Assembly: GCF_018343535.1 (NCBI RefSeq)
Contig: NZ_JAGYPF010000006.1
Coordinates: 62,001 to 126,000 of the forward strand
Length of the DNA stretch: 64,000 nucleotides
Direction: 5' to 3'
From: Neobacillus rhizophilus
GTDB taxonomy: Bacteria; Bacillota; Bacilli; Bacillales; Cytobacillaceae
Positions 31,856-40,686 of this stretch are shown here, one piece after another. The position numbers were made by a program, and so were the translations under genes. Numbering within the stretch: position 1 is the stretch's first letter; the number at the start of each line of letters is the position of its first letter. The notes beneath the pieces are model-generated. The model saw only the letters and a list, made by a program, of their open reading frames with translations. It did not search any database and was not told the origin of the DNA.

Positions 31856-34198
31856 TTATAGGATTACTTTTCTTATATCAAAAAAGTGAACCGCATTTAT
31901 AGTTAAATAGGAGTAAAACGACCACTCCTCATCAATCATTTCATCAAAAACCTCTAAACTTGGATGGCTTGTCCGGATAATATAGTCAATAATCTCTTGG
32001 TCCATACCATATTTACTATTGTTTTCCCTCCAGTTTTTATAAAGGGCCCCATGGTCTTTATCAAAAACATATTTGCGAATTTGATATTCACCGCAGGGAA
32101 TCCCTTTAATCGTTACCCGCATTTCTCTCATTAATTTTTGCAGAAAAGTTTCTTCAATTGAAAAATAGGGGTTCACAATATTACTGTTCATTAATACAAG
32201 CTGATAGCCGCGTTCATTTTCTGTCATGATATAAGATGGACCCTTTGCGACTACTTTACCTTGCAATTTTTTGAAGAATGACATGGCATAATAGACAGGC
32301 CGCTTACCATTAAAATAATGAAACAACTCCATTCCTTCTAGGGGAATATCTTTTCCTCCGATATTTTGCTCGTGTGTTTCGGTATTAATCCAGAAACCGA
32401 GCGTTTTCACGTCATCCGAAACTTTTATGGCATCATTCAAGATTAAAGCTCCCCGGAAAAAGGTTCCGTTCGTATATCGGGTATTTCCTGAAATGGTGTT
32501 CCAAGTCAGCAAATGCAGCGGCTTCTCAATGGAATGCGATTTTAAATATTGCTTTAATTTATCCGTTTTTTCCTTTATAAAATCTTTTGCTAACCCATAA
32601 TGATGGTCGATTAATTCTTTAAAATCGATCACTTCATTAGGGCTTACTTTATAGGCGATAAAATCAATTTCCATAGCTTGCTGCAAAATCCATTTATACT
32701 GGTCATTTGTTGTACCTACGGTAAATGAAAAAGGTAAAAACGCCCCTACTTGAATCGAAGGAATTTCTGTTTTTATTAAATTCCGCAGTTTCAAATAAAA
32801 TTTCTCTAATTGTTTACTCTCAAAAGCCTGACCAAATGTTTCTGAAAATAAAAAGCACCATGTGGCAAGATAACTTTCACCGAATACTTGTAAGCAATGT
32901 TTTAAAAAGTTCTGTAGTTTATGAAGATAGACATTTTCATCGGATGATATTTCAGCGTAGTTTACTTGAATATATAAAGACAAATCATTCGTTTTCATAA
33001 ACTGAATGACTTCATCTGAATTATAATACGGTGATGTCGTTGGTATTAATTCATCTGTTTCTACCGCTGGAGATATCGTCCTTCCACTCAGTAATTTCTG
33101 AATTCCAACATATTTGATATGTAAATCTTCTTTCGCTAACAGCACTTGTGTTCGAACGGGTTTTTTTAGTAATTCCCTTAGTTCGCCAATCATTAAAATA
33201 TGGTTTGGATGATTTAATATTTTTCTATTTACCGAACTCACATCAATTTCCAGCTCTTCAAAGCCGGTTTCCGTATTACTAAAGGGTTTGTTATTTTCAC
33301 CTTCCGCTATAAGAGCGCCTAATTTCATTAATATATCTGGAGAACTAAGAAGGGTCTCTGATTCTTGCAGCTGAAGGCTTTCAACTAGAGCAACTTTTTC
33401 CTGTGAGTTCTTTTCACGAAAAGTATGCGGCGTTTCCCCATAAACCTTCTTAAACAAATTTGAAAAAGATTTGGTATTAGGAAAGCCATTTTTCAATGAT
33501 ATATACGTAATCGATTCGGTTGTATAGAGCAAATCCTTAACGCTGTGTTCTAAACGAATATTCATAAAAAAATTGATAAAGCCTGTACCTAATTGCTGTT
33601 TAAAATATCGCGAGAAATAACTGGGAGACAGATAAAATTTATGAGCAACGTCCTCCAATGTGAGCTGTTCATCATAATGCTGTTCAAGATACAAGATAAT
33701 CTGTTTCAGCCTGGTATCCTCGACATGAATATTTTCAGAAATCCTTCCCTGCTTTTTAAATCGGCGAATTAAAGTGATTAAAATCTTACAAAGCATTTCG
33801 TGCATTTCAAGACGGTAGCCTTCATCCTGTCTGCAATAAATAACCATTAATTGAGCAAGTAGTTTCCGCATTTCCGACATCAAATTTTCTTTCCCTCTAT
33901 CTATTTGCTGGGAAAACAACTCAAATTGATAACGACGGTACTCCGGATAATATTGCGAAATAAAAGAATCAGAAATACTTAATGTTAAAACCGTATTTTT
34001 CTTCGAACCTCGGACTTGATATATTTGATTTCGGTTAATAACAAGGTAGTCATATTCTTTAAGGTGATAAAACCGGCTATTGGTTTCAATCACTAATTCA
34101 CCATCCAGGACAAGGAAAATTTCAATCCCCGAATACAGAGTAGATGATAAAAGCTCAATATGTTGTAAACGCAACTGAAAGTCTTCACCTGCAGCCAC
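31856..34198 (-). CDS. AraC-family regulator fused to a GH39-like domain
   Basis: About 780 aa: an N-terminal cupin ligand domain (about 1-100), the AraC DNA-binding domain (LTLEDVAHKFYLSPSYFSRY and TESITYISLKNGFPNTKSFS, about 175-275), then a long TIM-barrel related to glycoside hydrolase family 39 (about 320-780). At the usual catalytic positions the acid/base and nucleophile Glu seem missing (LFSETF for WNEP, LLTWNT for TEWN), so the barrel is probably a carbohydrate sensor. The ATG at 34216 is followed by AAGGGAG inside the frame, so GTG 34198 is the better start. The controlled genes are not evident; the MFS-M20 operon downstream is a candidate. Confidence 0.83.
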   Translation of the reverse strand: MAAGEDFQLRLQHIELLSSTLYSGIEIFLVLDGELVIETNSRFYHLKEYDYLVINRNQIYQVRGSKKNTVLTLSISDSFISQYYPEYRRYQFELFSQQIDRGKENLMSEMRKLLAQLMVIYCRQDEGYRLEMHEMLCKILITLIRRFKKQGRISENIHVEDTRLKQIILYLEQHYDEQLTLEDVAHKFYLSPSYFSRYFKQQLGTGFINFFMNIRLEHSVKDLLYTTESITYISLKNGFPNTKSFSNLFKKVYGETPHTFREKNSQEKVALVESLQLQESETLLSSPDILMKLGALIAEGENNKPFSNTETGFEELEIDVSSVNRKILNHPNHILMIGELRELLKKPVRTQVLLAKEDLHIKYVGIQKLLSGRTISPAVETDELIPTTSPYYNSDEVIQFMKTNDLSLYIQVNYAEISSDENVYLHKLQNFLKHCLQVFGESYLATWCFLFSETFGQAFESKQLEKFYLKLRNLIKTEIPSIQVGAFLPFSFTVGTTNDQYKWILQQAMEIDFIAYKVSPNEVIDFKELIDHHYGLAKDFIKEKTDKLKQYLKSHSIEKPLHLLTWNTISGNTRYTNGTFFRGALILNDAIKVSDDVKTLGFWINTETHEQNIGGKDIPLEGMELFHYFNGKRPVYYAMSFFKKLQGKVVAKGPSYIMTENERGYQLVLMNSNIVNPYFSIEETFLQKLMREMRVTIKGIPCGEYQIRKYVFDKDHGALYKNWRENNSKYGMDQEIIDYIIRTSHPSLEVFDEMIDEEWSFYSYLTINAVHFFDIRKVIL

Positions 34199-34238
34199 TT
34201 GTATCACTCCCTTCATTTATTCATTGTATCCAAAAAAG

Positions 34239-34295
34239 ATTCACAGGGACGGTTCTTCTGCCTCAGTGAGGCAGAAGAACCGTCCCTGTGAATCA
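34239..34295. repeat. Palindromic repeat, perfect 57-bp palindrome
   Basis: GATTCACAGGGACGGTTCTT to GTCCCTGTGAATC, paired end to end with a 1-nt centre. The flanks (GATTCACA) match each other instead of the usual TGAAACATG/CATGCATCA. It lies between the divergent AraC-GH39 and ahpC genes. Confidence 0.92.
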
Positions 34296-34390
34296 GTTAA
34301 TTGAGAAATGTTAATAACAATTGAAAATTAGAGTTTTTTTGTCAGTATATTGATTAGCGCCAATTATTTTAAATAAGAGTTCATTCTCCT

Positions 34391-34417
34391 TGACAAAACG
34401 GCAATATTTATATAATA
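34391..34417 (+). promoter_or_regulatory. ahpC promoter
   Basis: A consensus TTGACA (34391-34396) is followed by an AT-rich TATAATAAT block (-10 about 34412-34417, spacer 15-17). It lies 130 bp before ahpC. Confidence 0.65.
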
Positions 34418-34430
34418 ATATCTCTTGTAT

Positions 34431-34445
34431 TAGAATTATTTTAAA
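34431..34445 (+). promoter_or_regulatory. PerR-box-like site before ahpC
   Basis: TTAGAATTATTTTAA matches 13 of 15 positions of the PerR consensus TTATAATnATTATAA. It is placed just after the predicted start of transcription, where PerR would block ahpCF until peroxide appears, as known in B. subtilis. Confidence 0.6.
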
Positions 34446-34546
34446 AAACTAATTATAATTAAAAGGAAAATAATTAGTTCCCTGTAGTTTTGGCTATACT
34501 GCTATAGTGAACTATTTATTAATACACCCTCAGGAGGAAGATCATT

Positions 34547-35110
34547 ATGTCTTTAATCGGTAAAGAAGTACAACCATTCTTAGCACAAGCTTACCAAAAT
34601 GGTGAGTTTATCTCAGTTTCTGAAGAAACTTTAAAAGGTAAATGGAGCGTCCTTTGCTTCTATCCAGCAGACTTCACATTCGTATGCCCTACTGAATTAG
34701 AAGACCTGCAAAACCAATATGCAACTCTTAAAGATCTTGGTGTTGAAGTATACTCTTGTTCAACAGATACTCACTTCACTCATAAAGCATGGCATGATCA
34801 CTCACCAGCTATCAGCAAAATCGAATATGTTATGATCGGCGACCCTTCACAAAAGATTACTCGCGCATTCGATGTACTTGACGAAGCAGAAGGTCTTGCA
34901 CAACGCGCTACTTTCATCATCGATCCAGACGGTGTTGTCCAAGCTATGGAAATCAATGCAGATGGCATCGGCCGTGACGCAAGCACAATCGTTAACAAGA
35001 TTAAAGCAGCACAGTATGTTCGTAGCAACCCAGGTGAAGTTTGCCCTGCTAAATGGCAAGAAGGAGCTCAAACTCTTAAGCCAAGCCTTGATCTAGTTGG
35101 CAAAATTTAA
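34547..35110 (+). CDS. ahpC: Alkyl hydroperoxide reductase C (peroxiredoxin)
   Basis: A 187-aa typical 2-Cys peroxiredoxin. Peroxidatic Cys47 is in FVCPTE and the resolving Cys in GEVCPAKW (about 166). It reduces H2O2, organic peroxides and peroxynitrite, and is recycled by AhpF. The ATG follows AGGAGGAAG. It is 12 nt before ahpF in one operon, behind a PerR-like site. Confidence 0.97.
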   Translation: MSLIGKEVQPFLAQAYQNGEFISVSEETLKGKWSVLCFYPADFTFVCPTELEDLQNQYATLKDLGVEVYSCSTDTHFTHKAWHDHSPAISKIEYVMIGDPSQKITRAFDVLDEAEGLAQRATFIIDPDGVVQAMEINADGIGRDASTIVNKIKAAQYVRSNPGEVCPAKWQEGAQTLKPSLDLVGKI

Positions 35111-35122
35111 GGAGTCCTAACT

Positions 35123-36652
35123 ATGATTTTAGATGCAGATATAAAAGCACAATTATCCCAATATCTTCAAATGATGGAGGGCGATGTGCTGCTTAAAGTT
35201 AGCGCTGGATCTGATGAAGTTTCTCGTGACATGCTAGCCCTTGTGGACGAATTAGCTACCATGTCACCCCGTTTTAAGGTAGAGAAAACAGAATTGCAGA
35301 GAACGCCAAGCTTTAGTGTAAATCGGATTGGAGAAGATACGGGGGTAACATTTGCCGGAGTCCCACTTGGACACGAATTTACTTCCCTAGTGTTGGCACT
35401 GCTTCAGGTTAGCGGAAGAGCACCGAAGGTTGACCAAAAAGTCATTGACCAAGTGAAAAATATCAAAGGTGAATATCACTTTGAAACTTACGTTAGCCTA
35501 ACCTGCCACAACTGTCCTGATGTTGTACAAGCACTGAACGTGATGAGCGTTCTTAACCCAAACATCTCTCATACAATGATTGATGGTGCGGCATTTAAAG
35601 AAGAAGTTGACAGCAAAGACATCATGGCGGTTCCAACGGTTTTCCTAAATGGTGAAACCTTCGGCAGCGGCCGGATGTCACTCGAAGAGATCCTTGCCAA
35701 GATTGGCAGCGAACCAGATGCTTCAGAGTTTGCCAATAAAGATCCATACGATGTGCTTGTTATCGGAGGCGGCCCTGCCGGTGCGAGTGCGGCAATTTAC
35801 GCTGCACGTAAAGGCATTCGTACTGGTATTGTGGCAGAACGCTTCGGCGGCCAGGTGATGGACACGCTGGGTATTGAAAACCTAATTGGGACGAAATACA
35901 CGGAAGGTCCTAAGCTCGTAGCAAGTCTCGAAGAGCATGTGAAAGAGTACAACGTTGATGTCATGAATCTGCAGCGTGCGAAACGCTTGGAAAAAAATGA
36001 CCTCGTCGAAGTGGAGCTTGAAAATGGCGCTGTTCTAAAAAGTAAGACGGTCATCCTTTCAACAGGTGCACGCTGGCGTAATGTCAATGTTCCTGGCGAA
36101 GCGGAATTCAAGAACAAAGGTGTAGCCTACTGCCCTCACTGTGATGGTCCATTGTTTGCCGGCAAAGACGTGGCCGTTATCGGCGGCGGAAATTCCGGCA
36201 TTGAAGCAGCGATTGACCTTGCAGGTATTGTGAAGCATGTAACCGTTATTGAATTTGCTCCGGAGCTAAAGGCTGATTCCGTCCTGCAAGACCGCCTAAA
36301 CAGCCTTCCTAATGCAACAGTCATCAAGAACGCGCAAACAAAAGAAATTACCGGTACTGACAAAGTAAACGGTATTACCTATGTTGACCGCGCAACTGGC
36401 AAAGAACACCATGTTGAACTACAAGGTGTGTTCGTTCAAATCGGTCTTGTTCCAAACACCGAGTGGTTAGATGGTACAGTTGAACGCACTCGCTTCGGTG
36501 AAGTCATTGTAGACAAACACGGCGCTACAACCCTCTCTGGAGTCTTTGCTGCAGGCGATTGTACCGACAGCGCATTTAAACAAATCATCATTTCAATGGG
36601 ATCAGGAGCTACTGCAGCCTTAGGCGCATTTGATTATCTGATCAGAAATTAA
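35123..36652 (+). CDS. ahpF: Alkyl hydroperoxide reductase F (NADH-dependent AhpC reductase)
   Basis: A 509-aa flavoprotein. The N-terminal tandem thioredoxin-like domain has the redox CHNC (about 128-131). The FAD site is VIGGGPAGASAAIYAAR (about 213-229), the second redox pair CPHC (about 337-340), the NAD site VIGGGNSGIEAA and the C-terminal AAGDCTD. It passes electrons from NADH to AhpC. AAGGAGTCCTAACT precedes the ATG. A palindromic repeat starts immediately after the TAA stop. Confidence 0.97.
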   Translation: MILDADIKAQLSQYLQMMEGDVLLKVSAGSDEVSRDMLALVDELATMSPRFKVEKTELQRTPSFSVNRIGEDTGVTFAGVPLGHEFTSLVLALLQVSGRAPKVDQKVIDQVKNIKGEYHFETYVSLTCHNCPDVVQALNVMSVLNPNISHTMIDGAAFKEEVDSKDIMAVPTVFLNGETFGSGRMSLEEILAKIGSEPDASEFANKDPYDVLVIGGGPAGASAAIYAARKGIRTGIVAERFGGQVMDTLGIENLIGTKYTEGPKLVASLEEHVKEYNVDVMNLQRAKRLEKNDLVEVELENGAVLKSKTVILSTGARWRNVNVPGEAEFKNKGVAYCPHCDGPLFAGKDVAVIGGGNSGIEAAIDLAGIVKHVTVIEFAPELKADSVLQDRLNSLPNATVIKNAQTKEITGTDKVNGITYVDRATGKEHHVELQGVFVQIGLVPNTEWLDGTVERTRFGEVIVDKHGATTLSGVFAAGDCTDSAFKQIIISMGSGATAALGAFDYLIRN

Positions 36653-36744
36653 ACAAAAGGGACGGTTTTTTTGCTTCATTTTGAAGCTGAAGAACCGTCC
36701 CTTTTCCTTTACGTGATGCATCAGAACCGTCCCCATACATCACC
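36653..36744. repeat. Palindromic repeat (full plus half copy), last copy in the window
   Basis: AAAAGGGACGGTTTTTTTGC and GCTGAAGAACCGTCCCTTTT, followed by GTGATGCATCAGAACCGTCC and CCATACATCAC. It follows ahpF. No further copy was found to the right of this point. Confidence 0.88.
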
Positions 36745-36779
36745 AATTTATGTTAATTCAAAAAAAGCAAAAAAATCTA

Positions 36780-36808
36780 TTGACATTTATCTCATATACG
36801 GATAATAT
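36780..36808 (+). promoter_or_regulatory. SigA-type promoter of the norspermidine operon
   Basis: TTGACA (36780-36785), a 17-bp spacer and TAATAT (36803-36808). The start of transcription would be near 36815, about 450 nt before the first start codon. Confidence 0.7.
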
Positions 36809-36814
36809 GAAGAA

Positions 36815-37237
36815 GCGTTATTTTGGAAAGCTAAAATATATCTAATCTTGAGTCTTTCCAAGCAGATAATTTTGACCACTTCCTTCAGGGAGTTAAGGCC
36901 ATACGGACAGCCGGGTCAAATGCCGAGTGGCAACTTGGTTGCCTTATTGATTGAGTTAAAAGCTCAAATTTTATAAGTTGGTTACTTTACAACCAGTGCA
37001 TATGCACACAACTTGTGAAACGGTCAATAAGAGTGGAAAAAGGCATTATTTGCTATATAGACTCTGATCAATTGATATATTTTGATTATTAGAAGCTTTC
37101 TTCATAATGTCCAATTAACCATTATGGTAGAGGTATCCGTGTGTTTTTTTTACGGTATACTTATGCTTTTTAATATGACGATTATATCTAAAGCAAGTGT
37201 TGTGCGCGTTAATATGCGAATTACACTTGCTTTTTTT
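36815..37237 (+). ncRNA. Long structured leader with terminal attenuator (candidate cis-regulatory RNA)
   Basis: Between the promoter and the start codon of the carboxynorspermidine synthase gene are about 450 nt without a convincing ORF. Visible elements: TGGAAAG (36833) with CTTTCCA (36854); TTGACC (36873) able to pair with GGTCAA at 36914 or at 37022; hairpin GGCAAC/GTTGCC (36929-36943); TTGAG/CTCAA (36951-36967); TGGTT/AACCA (36979-36995); palindrome GTGCATATGCAC. The last element is an 11-bp stem followed by T7 (37190-37237), 36 nt before the start codon. I do not recognise a known riboswitch class. The alternative GGTCAA partners suggest a switch. Confidence 0.6.
37190..37237 (+). terminator. 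Intrinsic terminator in the leader (attenuator)
   Basis: AAAGCAAGTGT (37190-37200) and ACACTTGCTTT (37223-37233) pair perfectly and run into TTTTTTT. Only 35 nt separate it from the start codon, too little for another promoter, so the downstream operon probably depends on read-through. Confidence 0.8.
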
Positions 37238-37272
37238 GTTAGAAAAATATTACTAAGTGAGGGGATATGAAA

Positions 37273-38514
37273 ATGGGTAAAGCACTTATTATCGGGGCTG
37301 GCGGCGTAGCGTCTGTTGCCGTTCACAAATGCGTTCAAAACAGCGAAGTATTCGAAGAGATTTGTATTGCAAGCCGTACAAAATCAAAATGTGACGAGCT
37401 TAAAGCTAAATTAGATAGCACAACCAAAACAAAAATTACCACTGCTCAAGTAGATGCAGACAACGTTGATGAACTAATCGCGTTAATTAATGAAGTAAAG
37501 CCAGATATCGTCATGAACCTGGCATTGCCATACCAAGACTTAACCATCATGGATGCTTGTCTTGCAACGAAAACACACTACATGGACACAGCTAACTATG
37601 AGCCTGAAGATACTGCTAAATTTGAATACAAATGGCAATGGGAATACAAAGAGCGCTTTGAAAAAGCTGGTATTACTGCCCTTTTAGGAAGCGGCTTTGA
37701 CCCAGGCGTGACAGGCGTATTCTCTGCTTATGCATTAAAACATTATTTCGATGAAATTGAATATATCGACATCCTTGACTGTAACGGCGGCGACCATGGC
37801 TATCCGTTCGCAACAAACTTTAACCCGGAAATTAACATCCGCGAAGTTTCTGCTAACGGTCGTTATTGGGAAAATGGCGAATGGGTTGAAACAGATCCAA
37901 TGGAAATCAAACGCGTTTACAACTTCAAGGAAGTTGGCGAAAAGGATATGTATCTCCTTTACCATGAAGAGCTTGAATCCCTTGCGAAAAACATGCCAGG
38001 ACTTAAGCGTATCCGTTTCTTCATGACATTTGGCCAAAGCTACATTATGCACCTAAAAGCGCTTGAAAACGTAGGAATGACTTCTATCGAACCAATCGAA
38101 TTCGAAGGAAAGCAAATCATTCCACTTCAGTTCTTGAAAGCAGTATTACCAGACCCTGCTTCCCTTGGACCTCGTACAGTCGGCAAAACAAACATCGGCT
38201 GTATCTTCAAAGGGAAAAAGGACGGCAAAGATAAAACTTATTATGTATACAATGTTTGTGACCACCAAGAATGCTATAAAGAAGTCGGCTCTCAAGCCAT
38301 CTCTTATACAACTGGTGTTCCGGCCATGATCGGCGCTGCCATGATCTTAACTGGCAAATGGAACAAAGCGGGCGTATACAATATCGAAGAATTCGATCCA
38401 GATCCATTCATGGAAGAGTTAAACAAATGGGGACTTCCATGGGTAGAGGATTTCAATCCAGTTCTTGTTGATGAACTACCTGAAGACTCAAAACAACCGG
38501 AGCTAGTTCGCTAA
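37273..38514 (+). CDS. Carboxynorspermidine/carboxyspermidine synthase (saccharopine dehydrogenase-like)
   Basis: A 413-aa protein with an N-terminal Rossmann motif IIGAGGVASVAVHKC (5-19) and the saccharopine-dehydrogenase fold. Immediate linkage to nspC identifies it as the reductive condensing enzyme. It joins L-aspartate semialdehyde with a diamine (1,3-diaminopropane or putrescine) using NADPH to give carboxynorspermidine or carboxyspermidine. The ORF begins at ATG 37267, but GAGGGG has only a 2-nt spacing to it and 8 nt to ATG 37273 (MGKALIIG), which I prefer. It follows an attenuator-like leader. A saccharopine reductase is less likely given the neighbour. Confidence 0.88.
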   Translation: MGKALIIGAGGVASVAVHKCVQNSEVFEEICIASRTKSKCDELKAKLDSTTKTKITTAQVDADNVDELIALINEVKPDIVMNLALPYQDLTIMDACLATKTHYMDTANYEPEDTAKFEYKWQWEYKERFEKAGITALLGSGFDPGVTGVFSAYALKHYFDEIEYIDILDCNGGDHGYPFATNFNPEINIREVSANGRYWENGEWVETDPMEIKRVYNFKEVGEKDMYLLYHEELESLAKNMPGLKRIRFFMTFGQSYIMHLKALENVGMTSIEPIEFEGKQIIPLQFLKAVLPDPASLGPRTVGKTNIGCIFKGKKDGKDKTYYVYNVCDHQECYKEVGSQAISYTTGVPAMIGAAMILTGKWNKAGVYNIEEFDPDPFMEELNKWGLPWVEDFNPVLVDELPEDSKQPELVR

Positions 38515-38515
38515 A

Positions 38516-39643
38516 ATGCGGTTTGAAGAACTACCAACACCATGTTATGTAGTCGATGAAGAGCTTGTTGAAAAAAATCTTAAAATCCTTAACGGCGTTA
38601 TGCAGCGTACCGGAGCGAAGATTGTTTTAGCGCAAAAAGCTTTTTCTATGACAACAATGTATCCCCTCATTGGACAATATTTAAGTGGTACTACAGCAAG
38701 CGGGTTGTTCGAAGCACGGTTAGGCTACGAAGAAATGGGCAAAGAGAATCACGTCTTTGCCCCTGCCTACCGTGAAGATGAAATCGATGAAATCATTTCG
38801 ATTTGTGATCACATTATCTTTAACTCTTTTTCACAGTTAGAAAGATTTAAAGATAAAGCCTTAAAAGCCGGCAGAAAAGTGGGCTTGCGCATCAATCCAG
38901 AATGCTCCACTCAAATTGGACATGCGATTTACGATCCATGTTCACCTGGTTCCCGTTTCGGCGTGACTAGAGAACTTTTCCGTCCGGAATTGCTTGAAGG
39001 TGTGTCCGGTCTTCATTTCCACACCCTTTGTCAGCAAAACTCTGACGACCTAGAAACAACCCTTAATGCAGTGGAAGAAAAATTCGGAGAATGGCTTCCA
39101 CAAATGGAATGGATCAACTTTGGCGGCGGCCACCATATCACAAGAGAAGATTACGATATTCCTAGACTAGAAGCTTGTATTAAGAGAATGCAAGAAAAGT
39201 ACGGCTTGAAAGTATATCTTGAGCCTGGAGAAGCGATTGCTCTTAACGCTGGCTATCTGATTACATCTGTCCTTGATTTACACCAAAATAAAATGGATAT
39301 CGCTATTCTTGACACGTCTGCAACCTGCCATATGCCTGACGTATTAGAAATGCCTTACCGCCCTCCTCTCTTTGGTTCAGGCGAAGCAGGCGAGAAGCCA
39401 TATACATATCGTCTTGGCGGGCAAACCTGCCTGACAGGCGATGTGATCGGCGATTATTCTTTTGACCAGCCATTAAAGAGCGGCGACCGCTTGGTGTTCG
39501 GCGATATGGCCATCTATACCATGGTTAAAAATACTACCTTCAACGGCATGGCACTTCCAGCCATTGCAGTAAAAGATAAAGACGGCGATTGCAAAGTTGT
39601 ACGTGAATTTGGTTATCAAGATTTTAAAATGCGACTTGCATAA
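38516..39643 (+). CDS. nspC: Carboxynorspermidine decarboxylase
   Basis: A 375-aa alanine-racemase-fold PLP decarboxylase. PLP Lys41 is in VLAQKAFSM. Other features are GLHFHTLCQQ, the Gly-rich NFGGGHH phosphate loop, EPGEA and the Cys-containing TCLTGDV motif of the second subunit face. It decarboxylates carboxynorspermidine or carboxyspermidine to the triamine. The ATG lies one base after the upstream stop, with only a weak ribosome site, so translation is coupled. A terminator follows at 39655. Confidence 0.93.
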   Translation: MRFEELPTPCYVVDEELVEKNLKILNGVMQRTGAKIVLAQKAFSMTTMYPLIGQYLSGTTASGLFEARLGYEEMGKENHVFAPAYREDEIDEIISICDHIIFNSFSQLERFKDKALKAGRKVGLRINPECSTQIGHAIYDPCSPGSRFGVTRELFRPELLEGVSGLHFHTLCQQNSDDLETTLNAVEEKFGEWLPQMEWINFGGGHHITREDYDIPRLEACIKRMQEKYGLKVYLEPGEAIALNAGYLITSVLDLHQNKMDIAILDTSATCHMPDVLEMPYRPPLFGSGEAGEKPYTYRLGGQTCLTGDVIGDYSFDQPLKSGDRLVFGDMAIYTMVKNTTFNGMALPAIAVKDKDGDCKVVREFGYQDFKMRLA

Positions 39644-39654
39644 AAGGTATAGCA

Positions 39655-39685
39655 AAACCAGACTCAGAGATGGGTCTGGTTTTTA
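39655..39685 (+). terminator. Terminator of the norspermidine operon
   Basis: AAAACCAGAC and GTCTGGTTTTT form a 10-bp stem with a short loop and a T-tract, 12 nt after the nspC stop. Confidence 0.88.
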
Positions 39686-39771
39686 CTATTTTAACGCCAA
39701 GTATAAGTCCTATTAAATATATTATTTGGGGCTAAACTAGAATAAACGTCCTTCATCGAGGTTGTTTTCTT

Positions 39772-40310
39772 CTCGGTCCGGGCACTAATACCGGTTATTG
39801 GTTACCCATCTAGTTCCTTCTGGTTTGGTGCGCAAATACCTTCTATTTGTGACTCTTTCGGTGTTGTTCTTCCCAGTTCGGGTACCAACCCTGTCTTTGA
39901 TTACCCTTTCGGTCTTGTTCTTCCCAGTTCGGGCACCAATACCTGTCTTTGGTGACTCTTTCGGCGATTTTCCTCCCGGTTCGGGCACCAATACCCTCTA
40001 TTGGTTACCCTTTCGGCAATTTTTCTTCCAGTTCGGGTACCAATCCCCTCTATTGGTTACCCTTTTGGTGTTGTACTTCCCGGTTCGGGCGCCAATACCT
40101 GTCTTTGGTGACTCTTTCGGCGATTTTCCTCCCGGTTCGGGCGCCAATACCCTCTATTGGTTACCCTTTCGACGATTTTTCTTCCAGTTCGGGCGCCAAT
40201 ACCTGTCTTTGGTGACTCTTTCGGCGATTTTCCTCCCGGTTCGGGCGCCAATACCCTCTATTGGTTACCCTTTCGGTTGTTTTCTTCCCAATTTAGGCAC
40301 CAATACTGGC
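39772..40310. repeat. 52-bp tandem array 2 (two alternating unit types)
   Basis: GTTCGGG recurs at 39876, 39927, 39979, 40031, 40083, 40135, 40187 and 40239, i.e. every 51-52 bp, with degenerate units at both ends. Two forms alternate in part: CCCTCTATTGGTTACCC and CCTGTCTTTGGTGACTC, giving a 104-bp higher order. Inside a unit GGGTACCAAT can pair with ATTGGTTACCC across the next bases. Frames stay open by chance of composition, but there is no ribosome site. From 40380 to 40450 shorter, poorer repeats (TTCTATCAGCGAAT) follow. The rest of the 1-kb gap up to the kinase gene has no other clear content. Confidence 0.88.
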
Positions 40311-40686
40311 ATTGAGCCTAAAAGAATGTCATTTTTCACCCCTAAAAGAAAACTATTTAGCGTAAAATTACACCCAATCAGCGGATAAAGCTGTTCTATC
40401 AGCGAATTGAGAACTTCTATTGGCGAATCACATGTTCTATCAACAAATTAACCGATCACTTTAATACGCTACCTTCTCCTCCCTCCCTCCCCCATAATTT
40501 AATAAATTTTTAATACCTCCTTAATAGCCTGTTTAGGCTGTTTGGTTATGATTATCTTGTTCGCCGTTTCATTGCGGAGAGGCTGATGGTATAAGATAAT
40601 ATCAATATCAACCCGGGAAAATAACTGGTTGGTTTTTGGACTTTTATAAGCCAAAAGGAATCTTAATAAAGAAAGCAGTGGAATCG

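Noticed and set aside
36815..37237. Known riboswitch classes (lysine, SAM-I, cobalamin, T-box, guanidine-I, M-box, glycine, c-di-GMP)
   Set aside because: Their hallmark conserved segments were looked for by eye and not found.
37082..37270. 62-codon ORF in the leader before the norspermidine genes
   Set aside because: No ribosome site, odd composition, and it spans the intrinsic terminator.
39798..40388. Long open frame of about 196 codons through tandem array 2 (repeated PVRAPIPSIGYPFG-type peptides)
   Set aside because: It follows entirely from the 52-bp repeats, is mirrored by open frames in other phases and on the other strand, and has no ribosome site.
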